NCBI GenBank assembly: GCA_021775315.1
Contig: JAJFIC010000068.1
Span: forward strand, 1 to 64,000
Origin: Paracoccaceae bacterium
GTDB taxonomy: Bacteria > Pseudomonadota > Alphaproteobacteria > Rhodobacterales > Rhodobacteraceae
Length of the DNA: 64,000 nt
Direction: 5' to 3'
In this document: positions 1 through 9,200 of the stretch, piece after piece
Layout: every line of letters begins with the position of its first letter
How positions within the stretch are numbered: position 1 is the first letter of the stretch
Notes under the pieces: generated by a model
Database searches by the model: none
Told to the model about the DNA's origin: nothing
The model's input: the letters and a program-made list of their open reading frames with translations, nothing else
Program-made: the position numbers and the translations under genes

Positions 1-1377
1 TCCACGGCCGATCTGGTGATCGACCAGATTTCGGTTGATCTGCTGACGTTATACAACGCCGACCTCAGTTATTTCGTTAATTCGGTTTTCAACAGCGACG
101 ACGTGCTGATGGGATCAAACTATGCCGATACGCTTTTTGGCTATGACGGCCGTGACAATATTTTTGGCTATAGCGGTGCTGACACTCTGGTTGGTGGCGA
201 CGGTGCTGACAGACTCTATGGGGGCCGCGGTCAGGACACGCTCTACGGTGGTACCGGCAGAGACCGACTGGATACAGGCACAACCGGGCCTGATGCGCTC
301 TATGGTGGTGTGGGCAACGATTCCTATGTCATCAGACACGCCAATGTGTATCTGGAAGAGCTTGCGGCTGAGGGCCGGGACACTGTTGTCAGCTATGTGA
401 CCTTTACGTTGGGTGAGAACTTTGAACGCCTGATCCTGCATAAAAATGCAGGCTCGATCGATGGCACGGGTAATGACAGCAACAACCGGATCATTGGTAA
501 CTCTGGCGACAACGTACTGAACGGCATAGGCGGGCGCGACATGATGGTTGGTGGCGCCGGACAGGACACAATGAATGGCGGCGGCGGTAGCGACGTTATT
601 CGGGGCCAGTTGGGCGCTGATATTATCAACGGCAATGACGGGCACGACAAGATTTACGGCGGCGCCGGTGCTGACTTATTGTACGGCGGGGGCCAAAACG
701 ATGTCATTCGTGGAGGTGATCAGGCTGACGTGATTTACGGCGATGGAGGTAATGACCGGGTCTTTGGCGATGCGGGCACCGACAGTCTTTATGGCGGGAA
801 CGGCAACGACTATCTGGACGGTGGTACCGAGGTTGACCAGATGCGCGGCGGCGTGGGCAACGACACTTATGTCGTTGATGATGCGGGCGATCTTGTCATT
901 GAAGCCAGCGTTGAGGGTTATGACACGGTTTTGGCCTCGGTCAATTTCACTCTGGGCGACAATGTTGAGCGCCTGCGTCTGACCGGCAGGGCGGTCGAGG
1001 GCACTGGCAACGCTCTGAACAACACAATTGTCGGCAACAACCTTGGCAATACCCTGTCAGGCCTTGATGGCAATGACCGTATATTCGGCGGCACTGGTGG
1101 CGACATCCTGAACGGCGGCACTGGCAATGACTTGCTGGACGGGCGCGCGGACGGAGCGATCGACAGTTTTGTGTTTGGCTCAGATGACGGCAATGACCGC
1201 GTTCTAAACTATGAACACGGGATTGACTTGATCGTGATGGATGGCCTGACATGGGCCGATCTGACCATTGCAGATTACGGCACCGGTGTGAAAATCTCAT
1301 ACGGAACCGCTAACTGGATCTACCTTGACGATGTCGGCTCAATAACCATGGTCGAGGCGGACTTCCTGTTTGTCTGA
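1..1377 (+). CDS. RTX calcium-binding repeat protein, C-terminal part
   Basis: The reading frame is open at the left edge, so this is the 3' part of a larger gene. The protein is made of glycine/aspartate nonapeptides of the GGxGxDxLx type, in blocks at about residues 45-95, 165-275 and 345-390. These form Ca2+-binding parallel beta-rolls. Two copies of a roughly 60-residue spacer (about 98-165 and 283-346), with EGxDTV and FTLGxNxExL cores, separate the blocks. The last 70 residues resemble the serralysin-type C-terminus, and the protein ends in DFLFV, typical of type I secretion substrates. It is therefore probably exported by an ABC/MFP/TolC machine and folds outside the cell on binding Ca2+. 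No catalytic domain is visible here; any would lie upstream. No secretion genes are adjacent on this side. Confidence 0.9.
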   Translation, partial: STADLVIDQISVDLLTLYNADLSYFVNSVFNSDDVLMGSNYADTLFGYDGRDNIFGYSGADTLVGGDGADRLYGGRGQDTLYGGTGRDRLDTGTTGPDALYGGVGNDSYVIRHANVYLEELAAEGRDTVVSYVTFTLGENFERLILHKNAGSIDGTGNDSNNRIIGNSGDNVLNGIGGRDMMVGGAGQDTMNGGGGSDVIRGQLGADIINGNDGHDKIYGGAGADLLYGGGQNDVIRGGDQADVIYGDGGNDRVFGDAGTDSLYGGNGNDYLDGGTEVDQMRGGVGNDTYVVDDAGDLVIEASVEGYDTVLASVNFTLGDNVERLRLTGRAVEGTGNALNNTIVGNNLGNTLSGLDGNDRIFGGTGGDILNGGTGNDLLDGRADGAIDSFVFGSDDGNDRVLNYEHGIDLIVMDGLTWADLTIADYGTGVKISYGTANWIYLDDVGSITMVEADFLFV

Positions 1378-1743
1378 GGCGTGCCCCGTTAGGGGTGGCC
1401 GCTTCAAAATTGTGATCGAAGTTGCCCAAATCGCTATTGAAAGAAACCGCTTCGTCGGTTCGGGTCCCATCTTCCCAATATTGGTAGTGCCGAGAGTCTT
1501 CAATTTAGTCTCAGTCTTTCGCACAGAAAGGAATTATTGACGTCCACCAAGGTGTAAATATGTTGGGCTAGTCTGCGCCTTGCAGTGGAATTCAGAAAGC
1601 GCAAATAGCTATCTATCCAATGACAAATCCAAGGTCCATTATCGGCAGCGAGATGGCCGGGTTTTTCCCTCGCTTGCGGTGTCGCCCATGGTCCAGTGTA
1701 TTGATCAATGCCGGCCTTCGCATTGAAGGCCCAACTCAATTTC
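1378..1743. other. Gap without recognised gene
   Basis: This stretch lies between the RTX stop and the CPBP-like stop, so the two genes converge. It contains a short CCCC/GGGG inverted repeat a few bases after the RTX stop codon. That could help terminate transcription but is weak. Open frames on both strands are short and match nothing I recognise. Confidence 0.4.
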
Positions 1744-2514
1744 TTAGAACATTGCAGCGATAAGAGACATATCGAGCAATCCGTGCAGCACGACGAAATA
1801 CGGCAATAGTCGTGGACGCCAACGAAATACAAAACCCAGCAATATTGCAAAAGGAACAAACATAACCAAACGCCAGATGATAAATGCCCAGTTAAACACA
1901 AGAGGCATGGTCGCATGCTGGGCACAAACAAAAAATACCGTCAGTGTCATCGCCAACACCACGCCTACCCTATTTTCAAGCCGCGGTAAAATGTAGGCGA
2001 AATATAGCGGAAATTCGGACATGGCAATTGTGATCGGGAATGCCAGCAACAGAAATGCTGCTGCCCAGAACGGCAATTTGTGAATGAAAAAGCTGGCTGC
2101 AACATCCGAGCCACCCAACAAGAGATTTGCTAACAGTACGTTGGGTATCATCGCCGCCGCTACCACCAAAACCGAAATACCCAAAACCGGAAGCATGTCC
2201 GATTTGAAACGAGCGCGGTCAAAACGAAACAACGCGAAATAGGACTTACCCTCCAACGCAAAAAGCCTGTTCAAAAGAACGACTGTAATCAAATTGGTTG
2301 CGACAATTCCAAATGGCCACCACTTGGTAGAAACGTCCCACGGATGCTCGACCGATCCAATCACCGCCAACGCAATTAGACCCTGAAACACAGCAAAAAG
2401 CACAAGGCGCATCGCCAGCATTACCCATAACATTGTGCCGACAGAGCCGGAATGTAGTTTTGATAAAGTCACTGTTCTGGTTTCCTTCTCTAAAGGCGTG
2501 ACAACTGAAACCAT
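1744..2514 (-). CDS. CPBP-family-like integral membrane protein
   Basis: The 256-residue protein has about seven or eight hydrophobic segments. Near residues 165-180 it has an SEFPLYF...LPRLE stretch, then QHA near 210 and an HGLLD near the C-terminus. These sit in the order of the CPBP (CAAX protease and bacteriocin-processing) motifs EExxxR, FxxxH and HxxxN/D. The first motif has only one acidic residue, so it is degenerate and proteolytic activity is doubtful. The gene lies about 80 bp downstream of the outer-membrane protein gene on the same strand and may be co-transcribed with it. Both genes look more A/T-rich than most of the window. The family call is moderate and the substrate is unknown. 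Confidence 0.6.
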   Translation of the reverse strand: MVSVVTPLEKETRTVTLSKLHSGSVGTMLWVMLAMRLVLFAVFQGLIALAVIGSVEHPWDVSTKWWPFGIVATNLITVVLLNRLFALEGKSYFALFRFDRARFKSDMLPVLGISVLVVAAAMIPNVLLANLLLGGSDVAASFFIHKLPFWAAAFLLLAFPITIAMSEFPLYFAYILPRLENRVGVVLAMTLTVFFVCAQHATMPLVFNWAFIIWRLVMFVPFAILLGFVFRWRPRLLPYFVVLHGLLDMSLIAAMF

Positions 2515-2595
2515 CCAATCGGATGATATCTTTAAACTCAGAACGCGCGCGCCTGAGTTAATGCTGGTTTTGGAATCTTTAGTGTTTGATGCCAG

Positions 2596-4095
2596 TTACT
2601 CGATCTCATTAGCAGAAGTAGAAATCCAGCGGCCAATTCGTGGCAGAACCACACGATTGCGTGCAGATTTCGTCGGTTTGTTACCAAACCGATAGGTAAC
2701 GCCGATCTGAACCTCTTTGACCCAAGGTGAATCTGACTCGTTGGTCGTGTTGAATTGCCCGTAGGAAGCATTCGCATAATAGGACACACGCCCATCGCCG
2801 GGGGTGAATGTCAGACCGCCAATCACTTCGGTAATGATCAAGGTGCCTGTCGACGGCGTGGTGCTGTTCCAACGCACGCCCCAAAGACGGTTCGCTGAAA
2901 TATTCGCGGCGACAGTTTGGCTGACATCAAAATCAAACCCGGCGCCGAAAAACACCGCCTGTTGGATAGTTTCCCCAAAGACGTCGTTGGATCGCAGCCC
3001 CCCTAATTGCAACGTCAAGGATCGGTTGTTCGGGCCAAATTGTTTGCCAATACCCACATACTGGTATGGGGTTGGCACGCCTGAGTTGTCGCCATTATCA
3101 AGGCTGGCACCAAGGCCAAAATATCCGAACGTGGGCGAGGTTTCAGCGTTTAAAGTATGGATATAAGAGATTTCCGTGATTGCGGTCGTGCTATCATTGT
3201 CCACGTGACCGGCGATACTGGGCTGATATGAGGCTTGTAAAAAACCTTCGCCACCTGAAGCAAACTCGAACGCGCGCCCCAAGGAAAAGCCGATATTGTT
3301 ATCAAAATCTTCCGCATCATTTTCGCCCGGCTGGAAACCAATCGATGAACCCCAAAGTCGTAGCTCGTACCCTTGCGCAAAATCCATGCCAGAAGATGAC
3401 GCAGACACGCACCCACCGACTAACGAATTTTTGGCTAACCCCTTGGATCGCGTATTGTGTGACCCAAGCCCCGCTCTCAGGCATCTTAGACTTAACAAGT
3501 ACGACAATTTCAACGTCGTTGCCTGAAAACTTGGGTTGTTGCCGAAGGGGTCAATCACCGAATTGTTTGCTAGGTCACGGATAATTTCCAAACGTAATGT
3601 CCCGGTTTTCATTTTCCGCTGAATGCCGATACCAAACGTGAAACCAGAATTTACATTGGAAGCTTGAGTAAAAGGGCCGGTGGCGCTTTGCCCGTTAACC
3701 TGCACCAACCCCAGCGAACCAAATACCTCATAGCCGGACTGCATCGGAATACCGACGATACCACGCAACCTGAATGTGCTATCCAAGTTGCAATAATAGG
3801 GACCACTTGCAAACACGGCGCAGGGCGTGCCGCCAATACCGATCATTGACGAGCCATATGCCCGATCCATGTTAAACTCTGTCGCCCAAAAAAGGTTAGG
3901 CAAGTCGCTTCGGTACCCGATAGAAAAACCCGCTGCACCAAAAGTATCAGCGGACGGCGGTGATACAACAAAAGGGTCGGAATTGGCCGAGCTTGTGCCA
4001 ACGCCCACGCCCAAATAAACGCCGGTTTCCGCCTTTACGACCGTGCATGACACGACAAAAACCGCTGCAATAGCAATGTTATTCAGTATCCCCAC
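2596..4095 (-). CDS. Double outer-membrane beta-barrel-like protein
   Basis: The 499-residue protein begins with a signal peptide (about residues 1-22, ending VVKA). Residues 23-205 alternate like a small eight-strand barrel and end in a closing strand, TTLKLSYL. Residues about 206-240 read like linker or former non-coding sequence (basic, then SLVGGCVSASSSG). From about 235 a second barrel-like module starts (MDFAQGYELRLWG) and runs to the strand VQIGVTYRFG, followed by a 30-residue basic tail. This looks like two tandem outer-membrane protein genes fused in frame, the second having lost its start codon and signal peptide. Function unknown. The two-module reading is inference from strand pattern only. 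Confidence 0.6.
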   Translation of the reverse strand: MGILNNIAIAAVFVVSCTVVKAETGVYLGVGVGTSSANSDPFVVSPPSADTFGAAGFSIGYRSDLPNLFWATEFNMDRAYGSSMIGIGGTPCAVFASGPYYCNLDSTFRLRGIVGIPMQSGYEVFGSLGLVQVNGQSATGPFTQASNVNSGFTFGIGIQRKMKTGTLRLEIIRDLANNSVIDPFGNNPSFQATTLKLSYLLSLRCLRAGLGSHNTRSKGLAKNSLVGGCVSASSSGMDFAQGYELRLWGSSIGFQPGENDAEDFDNNIGFSLGRAFEFASGGEGFLQASYQPSIAGHVDNDSTTAITEISYIHTLNAETSPTFGYFGLGASLDNGDNSGVPTPYQYVGIGKQFGPNNRSLTLQLGGLRSNDVFGETIQQAVFFGAGFDFDVSQTVAANISANRLWGVRWNSTTPSTGTLIITEVIGGLTFTPGDGRVSYYANASYGQFNTTNESDSPWVKEVQIGVTYRFGNKPTKSARNRVVLPRIGRWISTSANEIE

Positions 4096-4278
4096 AATGC
4101 CCCCCCCGGGTAGACCAGCCTAGTTTCAATCATCAATGTCGTGTGCGCAATTGAGTGAGACTACAACGGTCAACAGTTGTATTTCCATAAAATCTTGTCG
4201 CGATTGAGTAAAAGTTTTTGGTGCTCCCAGGCTGAGCGATGCAACAGCATCTTCAGTTTTGGCCTAAACGGTCAGTAG

Positions 4279-4557
4279 CAAAATTTCCGAATTCCTGTTT
4301 TTCAGGAGCAAGACGTCAGCTTTATTGAAAGCGCTGAGTTTTTCTTCATCGCGACGGCACATGAGCAGAGTGTTGACTGTTCTTTTCGAGGTGGTGCCTC
4401 CGGGTTTATGCGTGTGACTGGGCCCGCGTGTCTAGAATGGTCGAACTATGATGGGAATTCAATTTACCGAAGCCTTGGCAACGCCTTAGCTTCACCTCGT
4501 GTTGGACTGGTATTCATCCAGTTTGGAGCGCACCCCAAAACGTTTACGCGTCAATAG
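4279..4557 (+). pseudogene. Relic of a PNPOx-family flavin/nucleotide-binding protein
   Basis: An open stretch with no usable 5' start encodes the core of a pyridoxamine-5'-phosphate-oxidase-like split-barrel protein. In order it shows FIESAEFFFIATA, DCSFRGGASGFMRVTG, LEWSNYDGNSIYRSLGN and PRVGLVFIQF, the characteristic progression of this family. An in-frame stop precedes it (4276-4278) and the C-terminal part is missing after 4557. It is therefore a fragment rather than a working gene. Confidence 0.7.
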
Positions 4558-4868
4558 CATTCATTAGCTATTTGTGATGCAACAGCCAGTCAGACGTAAG
4601 TCTGAAAGGCGCCACCTCTTAGAGGAGGACGTCCGACAAAACTGACTTGAGGCGGGCAGGGCGGTTTCGTAGCCTCGCTGGATGACAAAACGCCCCTTTC
4701 GCTACTTCAAAAAACCAGCTCAGCGGTCATCCGGCTGGCTGTGATGCTCTACATCCGGTTTCCTCTGTCACTTCGGAATGTCGCAGATTTCGCTTTCGTC
4801 TGACCGCAATCGCAATTGCGCTGTGACGCGGGGCGCACCAGAGCGGTTTCCCTGAGCAATCTGAGGCG
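4558..4868. other. Gap without recognised gene
   Basis: This is sequence between the PNPOx relic and the M20 amidohydrolase stop codon. It contains several short G/C-rich inverted repeats, for example around 4600-4640. I recognise no coding sequence, and it is probably decayed DNA continuous with the relic. Confidence 0.3.
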
Positions 4869-6050
4869 TTAGGTACTGGGCGCGCCATCAACAGGTAGGC
4901 GTCGTTCCACCATTCGCGCCATGATGGACGCACCGACCGGCAATAACCCTGGATCCAGGACAAAGCCCGGATTATGAAGCGGCAGGGTGCCAGCATGGCC
5001 CACCCGGCAATAGGCCCCCGGCACGATTTTGAGCATATCCGCGAAGTCTTCAGATCCGGTAGCGGGCTTCGCATCATCTGACACGTTTTCCACGCCCACC
5101 ACATCTGCAGCAGCTTCCATATAAGCGTCCGACAACGTGTCGTCGTTCACAAGCACATCAAACACATTACGCATTTCAATCGTTATTTCGACACCATATG
5201 CGATTGCAAATCCCTCACATAGTTCGCGCATCCGGACTTCTGCCATCTCGATCACTTCATCTTTGAAGTAACGCACGGTTCCAGCCAAAGTCGCCGTGTC
5301 CGGCACCACGTTATAGGCGGCGCCTGCATGGATTTGAGTGATCGAAATCACACAAGCATCCAGAGGCGCCACATTGCGTGACACAATCGTTTGCATTTGC
5401 CCCACAAGGGCCGAGGCAATCACTACGGGGTCGCGGCTGGCCTGCGGCATGGCCGCGTGGCTTCCCCGCCCCTGAATGTGGATGTCAAAGAAGGTGGCCC
5501 CAGCCATCGCGGTTCCTTTACAGATTGCAAACTTGCCCGGTTTCCCGTCCGGGTAATTGTGCATTCCGTAAACCTCATCTACTGGGAAACGATCAAACAG
5601 CCCTTCGGCAATCATGCCGCGGGCGCCACCAAGACCTTCCTCGGCAGGTTGAAATATCATCACAGCAGTTCCATCAAAATCGCGGGTGGCTGCAAGATGT
5701 TTAGCCGCGCCCAGCAGCATTGTGGTGTGGCCGTCATGACCACAGGCATGCATTACACCAGGGTTTTTGGAAGAATAAGGTAGGTTGGTCAGTTCTTCGA
5801 TAGGAAGCGCGTCCATATCAGCACGAACACCCACACGGCGCCGACTAGATCCTTTACCATTGATGATCCCTACAACCCCGGTTTTGGCAATTCCTTCATG
5901 CACCTCATCCACGCCATATGCGCGAAGTTGTTCAGCAACAATTCCAGCGGTACGCATTTCTGTAAAGCCAATTTCGGGATGCGCGTGTAGGTCCTTGAAG
6001 ATCGCGGTCAATTCTTCAGTACTGGCGTCGATGATTGGTAATATATTCAT
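4869..6050 (-). CDS. M20 family amidohydrolase (hippurate/N-acyl amino acid hydrolase type)
   Basis: The 393-residue cytosolic metallo-amidohydrolase hydrolyses N-acyl amino acids or similar amides. It has the family order: DLHAHPEIGF near residue 24, RADMDALPI near 78, MHACGHDGHT near 100, FQPAEEG near 133, and GRGSHAAMP in the lid/dimerisation domain near 195. The late TGSEDFADM and LHNPGF carry the C-terminal metal-binding residues. The length is normal for the family. It stands alone on the minus strand with no pathway neighbours, so the substrate cannot be told from context. Hippurate hydrolase, N-acetyl-L-amino acid deacetylase or an indole-3-acetyl-amino acid hydrolase are all possible. 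Confidence 0.88.
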   Translation of the reverse strand: MNILPIIDASTEELTAIFKDLHAHPEIGFTEMRTAGIVAEQLRAYGVDEVHEGIAKTGVVGIINGKGSSRRRVGVRADMDALPIEELTNLPYSSKNPGVMHACGHDGHTTMLLGAAKHLAATRDFDGTAVMIFQPAEEGLGGARGMIAEGLFDRFPVDEVYGMHNYPDGKPGKFAICKGTAMAGATFFDIHIQGRGSHAAMPQASRDPVVIASALVGQMQTIVSRNVAPLDACVISITQIHAGAAYNVVPDTATLAGTVRYFKDEVIEMAEVRMRELCEGFAIAYGVEITIEMRNVFDVLVNDDTLSDAYMEAAADVVGVENVSDDAKPATGSEDFADMLKIVPGAYCRVGHAGTLPLHNPGFVLDPGLLPVGASIMARMVERRLPVDGAPST

Positions 6051-6426
6051 GAAGACCTCTCTGGAATGCTGAAGCTCAAGTTCCGCGACTATCAGCCATA
6101 AATCAAGGCAAGACCGTTTGGATAGCTTTTTCTTAGTGCTCGCTTTGGCTTAAAGGGGTTGATTGCTGGCAAAGTCGGGAATTGGTGGCTGGTCAAGCCC
6201 GTCAAAGCAGGTGAAGTGGAAAGGTTCCAACTTCGCAAATTTATGTCTAAACGAGGCATTTTAATGCAGTTCGACAACGCTGGTTGCGCCCTCCCGCAAC
6301 CAACTTAACTTGCTGAACGTGGTCTGGAGAAATCTGAACGGCGTTTTTTGCTGTTTGGGAGAGGCTTAGGCTACCGGCGACGTTGCCCATATGACCTGTC
6401 GACCAAGACGCTCGCGCCAAGCCATT
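6051..6426. other. Gap without recognised gene
   Basis: This is the upstream region of the M20 gene, running to the CBS gene stop. It probably carries the M20 promoter near 6051-6120. A plus-strand open stretch at about 6150-6305 has coding-like composition but no start signal and no resemblance I can name. Otherwise nothing is recognised. Confidence 0.3.
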
Positions 6427-6825
6427 TTAGCTCCACTGTTCACTTAACCCTCTGAGGATGTCACTGCGGCTGACCTGTCCGATCAGGCGACCGTCCTCAA
6501 TCACCGGAAACCGGCGGAAACGGCTGGCCAAAAATACTTCGGCGGCCTTTACGATGTCCATCATGGGGTCAATGGTTTCCACCTCGCTGCTCATATAATC
6601 AGCAACCGTGCCGCCCCATTCCTGATAATAGGCGTCGTTCACCGCCGCCTTCAGGCAGTCTTTTTTGGATAAAACCCCAACCAGCCCACCGGTTTCGTCA
6701 ACAACAGGGGCGCCGGATAGGCGTGCCTCTAGCAGAACAATCATGGCCTGATTGATCTCCATTTCAGGTGACAGCTTGATCAGATCGGTCGCCATACAGG
6801 TGCTGACAAGTGGAAACTCTTTCAT
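6427..6825 (-). CDS. CBS-domain pair protein
   Basis: The protein of about 132 residues consists of two tandem CBS domains (about residues 8-60 and 75-130), shown by SGAPVVDETGGLVGVLSKKD and RFRRFPVIEDGRLIGQVS. CBS pairs bind adenosyl ligands and sense energy state or regulate a partner. The ATG at 6825 overlaps the nqrM stop (ATGA), so I prefer it to the TTG four codons upstream. The coupling makes this the last gene of the nqr operon. A role in sensing adenylates for the sodium pump is an inference from position only. Confidence 0.85.
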   Translation of the reverse strand: MKEFPLVSTCMATDLIKLSPEMEINQAMIVLLEARLSGAPVVDETGGLVGVLSKKDCLKAAVNDAYYQEWGGTVADYMSSEVETIDPMMDIVKAAEVFLASRFRRFPVIEDGRLIGQVSRSDILRGLSEQWS

Positions 6826-6995
6826 GAGTTTCCCCAATCGTCAGGTTGTGCCGTACAACCGCTGCACTTGATAATCTTTGAACAATTGCTGGCAGAACAG
6901 GTGCCTTGTAATGGAGCGCGGCCAAGCAGTATTCCCACCGCCAATCCGGTGATTGAAAGCAGGATCACCAGGAAAACGAGGACAAAAACAGCCAT
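6822..6995 (-). CDS. nqrM: Na+-NQR maturation protein NqrM
   Basis: The 57-residue protein has one N-terminal membrane helix (MAVFVLVFLVILLSITGLAV) and then GRAPLQGTC with four cysteines in a C-x4-C-x5-C-x2-C arrangement. This matches NqrM, the small factor needed to place iron in the NqrD/NqrE membrane site during Na+-NQR assembly. It sits where nqrM is usually found, 9 bp after apbE, and overlaps the CBS gene by 4 bp. The size, the helix plus cysteines and the position together make the call strong, although the cysteine spacing differs somewhat from the Vibrio form. Confidence 0.85.
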   Translation of the reverse strand: MAVFVLVFLVILLSITGLAVGILLGRAPLQGTCSASNCSKIIKCSGCTAQPDDWGNS

Positions 6996-7004
6996 ATACC
7001 CCCC

Positions 7005-7976
7005 TCACGCCACTAGATGCTGGGCAAATTGCCCGGTCAGGATTTCAGATATACCACCGCCCGGGCGGATTTGGAATAATGCGGAAACACCCAGACGATT
7101 TGCGAATGCCGGGCCACGCTTGGGGCCCAGAACCAGCAGCGCGGTTGCCAGCGCATCTGCGGTCATCGCCAAAGGTGCGATAACGGAAACCGATGTGATA
7201 TCATTCACAATCGGGCGGGCGATGGCCGGATCGATAATATGGCTGAACGCCACACCCGCCACAGTTCCAAGATTGTCCCCCTGGCCCGAGGTCGCCAGCG
7301 CCCGGCCTTCAAGGGCCACAATGCGCTGGAACCGGGGTTCACCGGATCCGGGGGTTTCGACACCAACTTGCCAGGCGCGACCACTTGGGTGACGCCCACG
7401 GGCAAGAACCTCGCCTCCGGCCTCAAGCAGGAACGACGTCTGGCCACCTGCCATCAGTGCCACAGCCATCCGATCCAGCGCGTAACCTTTAGCAATGCCG
7501 CACAAATCAAGTGTGGCCTCTGGATGACCTTTACGCAGGCCGCCTTTACCTAGGTGGATTGTGCCATAGTTGAGGTTTTCCGCCCCCCGGATCGGTCCAA
7601 AACCAAAGCGTTGAACAATAGGTCCAACTGTCGGGTCAAACGCGCCACCCGTCAGCCGGGCAATTCGCAAGCTTTCAGCGACCACATGGTGAACATCTGC
7701 TGACAGCAGCATCCAGCGATCAGTTTTATCTTCATTCAGGCGGCTGATCTCGGAAAGAGGCCGGAATGGTGACATCTGATCCTCGATCAGATCAATGACC
7801 GCCTCGATCTCAGCCCGTATTTTCACAGCATCTGCGGTTTCCGGCAGGCTGGCCCGCCACCAACTGCCAAAGGCCGACCCACCGATGGTTTTTGTGCCGC
7901 TTGCCATTGCTGGCAAGGCCTGCGACACCAGTGCGCCGCCGGTGGTCAGGATCAGATTTCTTCTGGTCAGAGTCAT
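7005..7976 (-). CDS. apbE: FAD:protein FMN transferase ApbE
   Basis: ApbE is an exported flavin transferase that attaches FMN from FAD to a threonine in target proteins such as NqrC and NqrB. The 323-residue protein has a TRRNLIL twin-arginine-like N-terminus and a signal peptide to about residue 26. The ApbE core has FDPTVGP near 117, DLCGIAKGYALDRM near 160, EAGGEVLARG near 185, and TADALATALLVLG (metal and FAD binding) near 275. It lies 3 bp after nqrF, in the usual place. Its acceptor here is the SGAT motif of NqrC. The NqrB of this operon lacks such a motif, so NqrC may be its only local target. Confidence 0.93.
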   Translation of the reverse strand: MTLTRRNLILTTGGALVSQALPAMASGTKTIGGSAFGSWWRASLPETADAVKIRAEIEAVIDLIEDQMSPFRPLSEISRLNEDKTDRWMLLSADVHHVVAESLRIARLTGGAFDPTVGPIVQRFGFGPIRGAENLNYGTIHLGKGGLRKGHPEATLDLCGIAKGYALDRMAVALMAGGQTSFLLEAGGEVLARGRHPSGRAWQVGVETPGSGEPRFQRIVALEGRALATSGQGDNLGTVAGVAFSHIIDPAIARPIVNDITSVSVIAPLAMTADALATALLVLGPKRGPAFANRLGVSALFQIRPGGGISEILTGQFAQHLVA

Positions 7977-7979
7977 TCG

Positions 7980-9200
7980 TCAGCTCCCGAAGTCATCGTT
8001 GAAAATACTACTACGATCCACGCCGATATCTTTCAGCATCGACATGACGGCTTTTATCATCAAAGGCGGCCCACACAGGTAGTATTCGCAATCTTCCGGT
8101 GCAGGGTGGTTTTTAAGGTATTTTTCCAATGCCACATCGTGCACAAACCCTGCGGGACCGCGCCAATCGTCCTCGGGCTTTGGGTCAGACAACGCAACGG
8201 TCCAGTTGAAATTTGGATGCTTTACCGCGAGTTGGTCGAATTCATCTTCATAGAACAGCTCAATCCGGCTGCGCGCACCGTACCAATAGGAAATCCTGCG
8301 GTTGGTTCCAGTGCGCTTCAACTGATCGAAAATGATCGCACGTAACGGAGCCATTCCCACGCCACCGCCGATCAAAATCATCTCGCGGTCGTTTTCTGTC
8401 GCACCAAAGCTGCCATAGGGGCCGGAAACATCCACCGTTTCGCCGGGACTAAGGCCAAACAGATAGGATGAAACAACCCCCGGCGGCGCTTCCCCGGTTG
8501 CCGGGGGGGGCAGGGCAAGACGGACGTTCAGCACAATTGCGCCCTGATCTTCAGGCCGGTTCGCAATGGAATAAGCCCGTGTCACGGGCGTGTTGCAGCG
8601 CGAGGTCATGCGGCGCAAATCTGGTTGCGCCCAAATATGATCGTATATTCCGGGACTGTCGAAGTCTGAAAACGCCAACTGGTGCGGTGGAACGGTCACT
8701 TGCACGAAAGCCCCCGCCCGAAGATTTGGTGCGACCCCTTCCGGAAGCTTCAGCACGAGTTCGCGGATGAACGGGGTCAGCCAACGGGCCGAGGCAACCC
8801 GGCATTGCCATGTCTCTAGGCCCAAAAGATCGTCTGCCACCTCAATCGACATATCGCCGCGCAGCACCACCTGACACGCCAGACGCAGGCCCGCTTGCAC
8901 TTCAACCTTGTCCAGCTTGGCCAATTCCGTCGGCAGGCATGCGCCACCGCCCCCGGTCACATGGATCCGGCACAAACCGCAAGTGCCTGCCCCGGCACAA
9001 GCAGAAGGGATCAGAATGCGATTGTCTTGCAGCACTTCCAGCAGTTTTTGCCCGGTCAGGGCCGGCAACGCCTTATCGCTGTTGACCGTCACTGAAACCG
9101 CCACCGCGCGAACCAGCAAAGCCCGGGCCGCCATTACCGTCAGCGCAAGCACCATCACAATCAGGGTAAACAGAACGATGCCCAGCAGAATATCATTCAT
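7980..9200 (-). CDS. nqrF: Na+-translocating NADH:quinone reductase subunit F
   Basis: NqrF is the NADH-oxidising subunit. The 406-residue protein has an N-terminal membrane helix (about 5-27) and a [2Fe-2S] ferredoxin domain with [12 protein letters not shown] near residue 68 and a fourth cysteine in LRLACQV. An FAD-binding domain has RAYSIANRP near 213, and the NAD-binding domain has [11 protein letters not shown] and ends [10 protein letters not shown]...DDFGS. All cofactor motifs are present. It overlaps nqrE by 4 bp. Electrons pass from NADH through FAD and 2Fe-2S to the membrane iron site in NqrD/E. Confidence 0.96.
   Translation of the reverse strand: MNDILLGIVLFTLIVMVLALTVMAARALLVRAVAVSVTVNSDKALPALTGQKLLEVLQDNRILIPSACAGAGTCGLCRIHVTGGGGACLPTELAKLDKVEVQAGLRLACQVVLRGDMSIEVADDLLGLETWQCRVASARWLTPFIRELVLKLPEGVAPNLRAGAFVQVTVPPHQLAFSDFDSPGIYDHIWAQPDLRRMTSRCNTPVTRAYSIANRPEDQGAIVLNVRLALPPPATGEAPPGVVSSYLFGLSPGETVDVSGPYGSFGATENDREMILIGGGVGMAPLRAIIFDQLKRTGTNRRISYWYGARSRIELFYEDEFDQLAVKHPNFNWTVALSDPKPEDDWRGPAGFVHDVALEKYLKNHPAPEDCEYYLCGPPLMIKAVMSMLKDIGVDRSSIFNDDFGS

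Noticed and set aside
115-645. Minus-strand open frames within the RTX gene
   Set aside because: They are shadows of the glycine/aspartate repeats, and their products are low-complexity Val/Ala/Thr sequences.
1339-1931. Minus-strand frames downstream of the CPBP-like gene
   Set aside because: They overlap the ends of two better-supported genes and show no domain or composition typical of a protein.
6092-6305. Short coding-like stretches upstream of the M20 gene
   Set aside because: No start signal, no family motif and no neighbours to support a gene.
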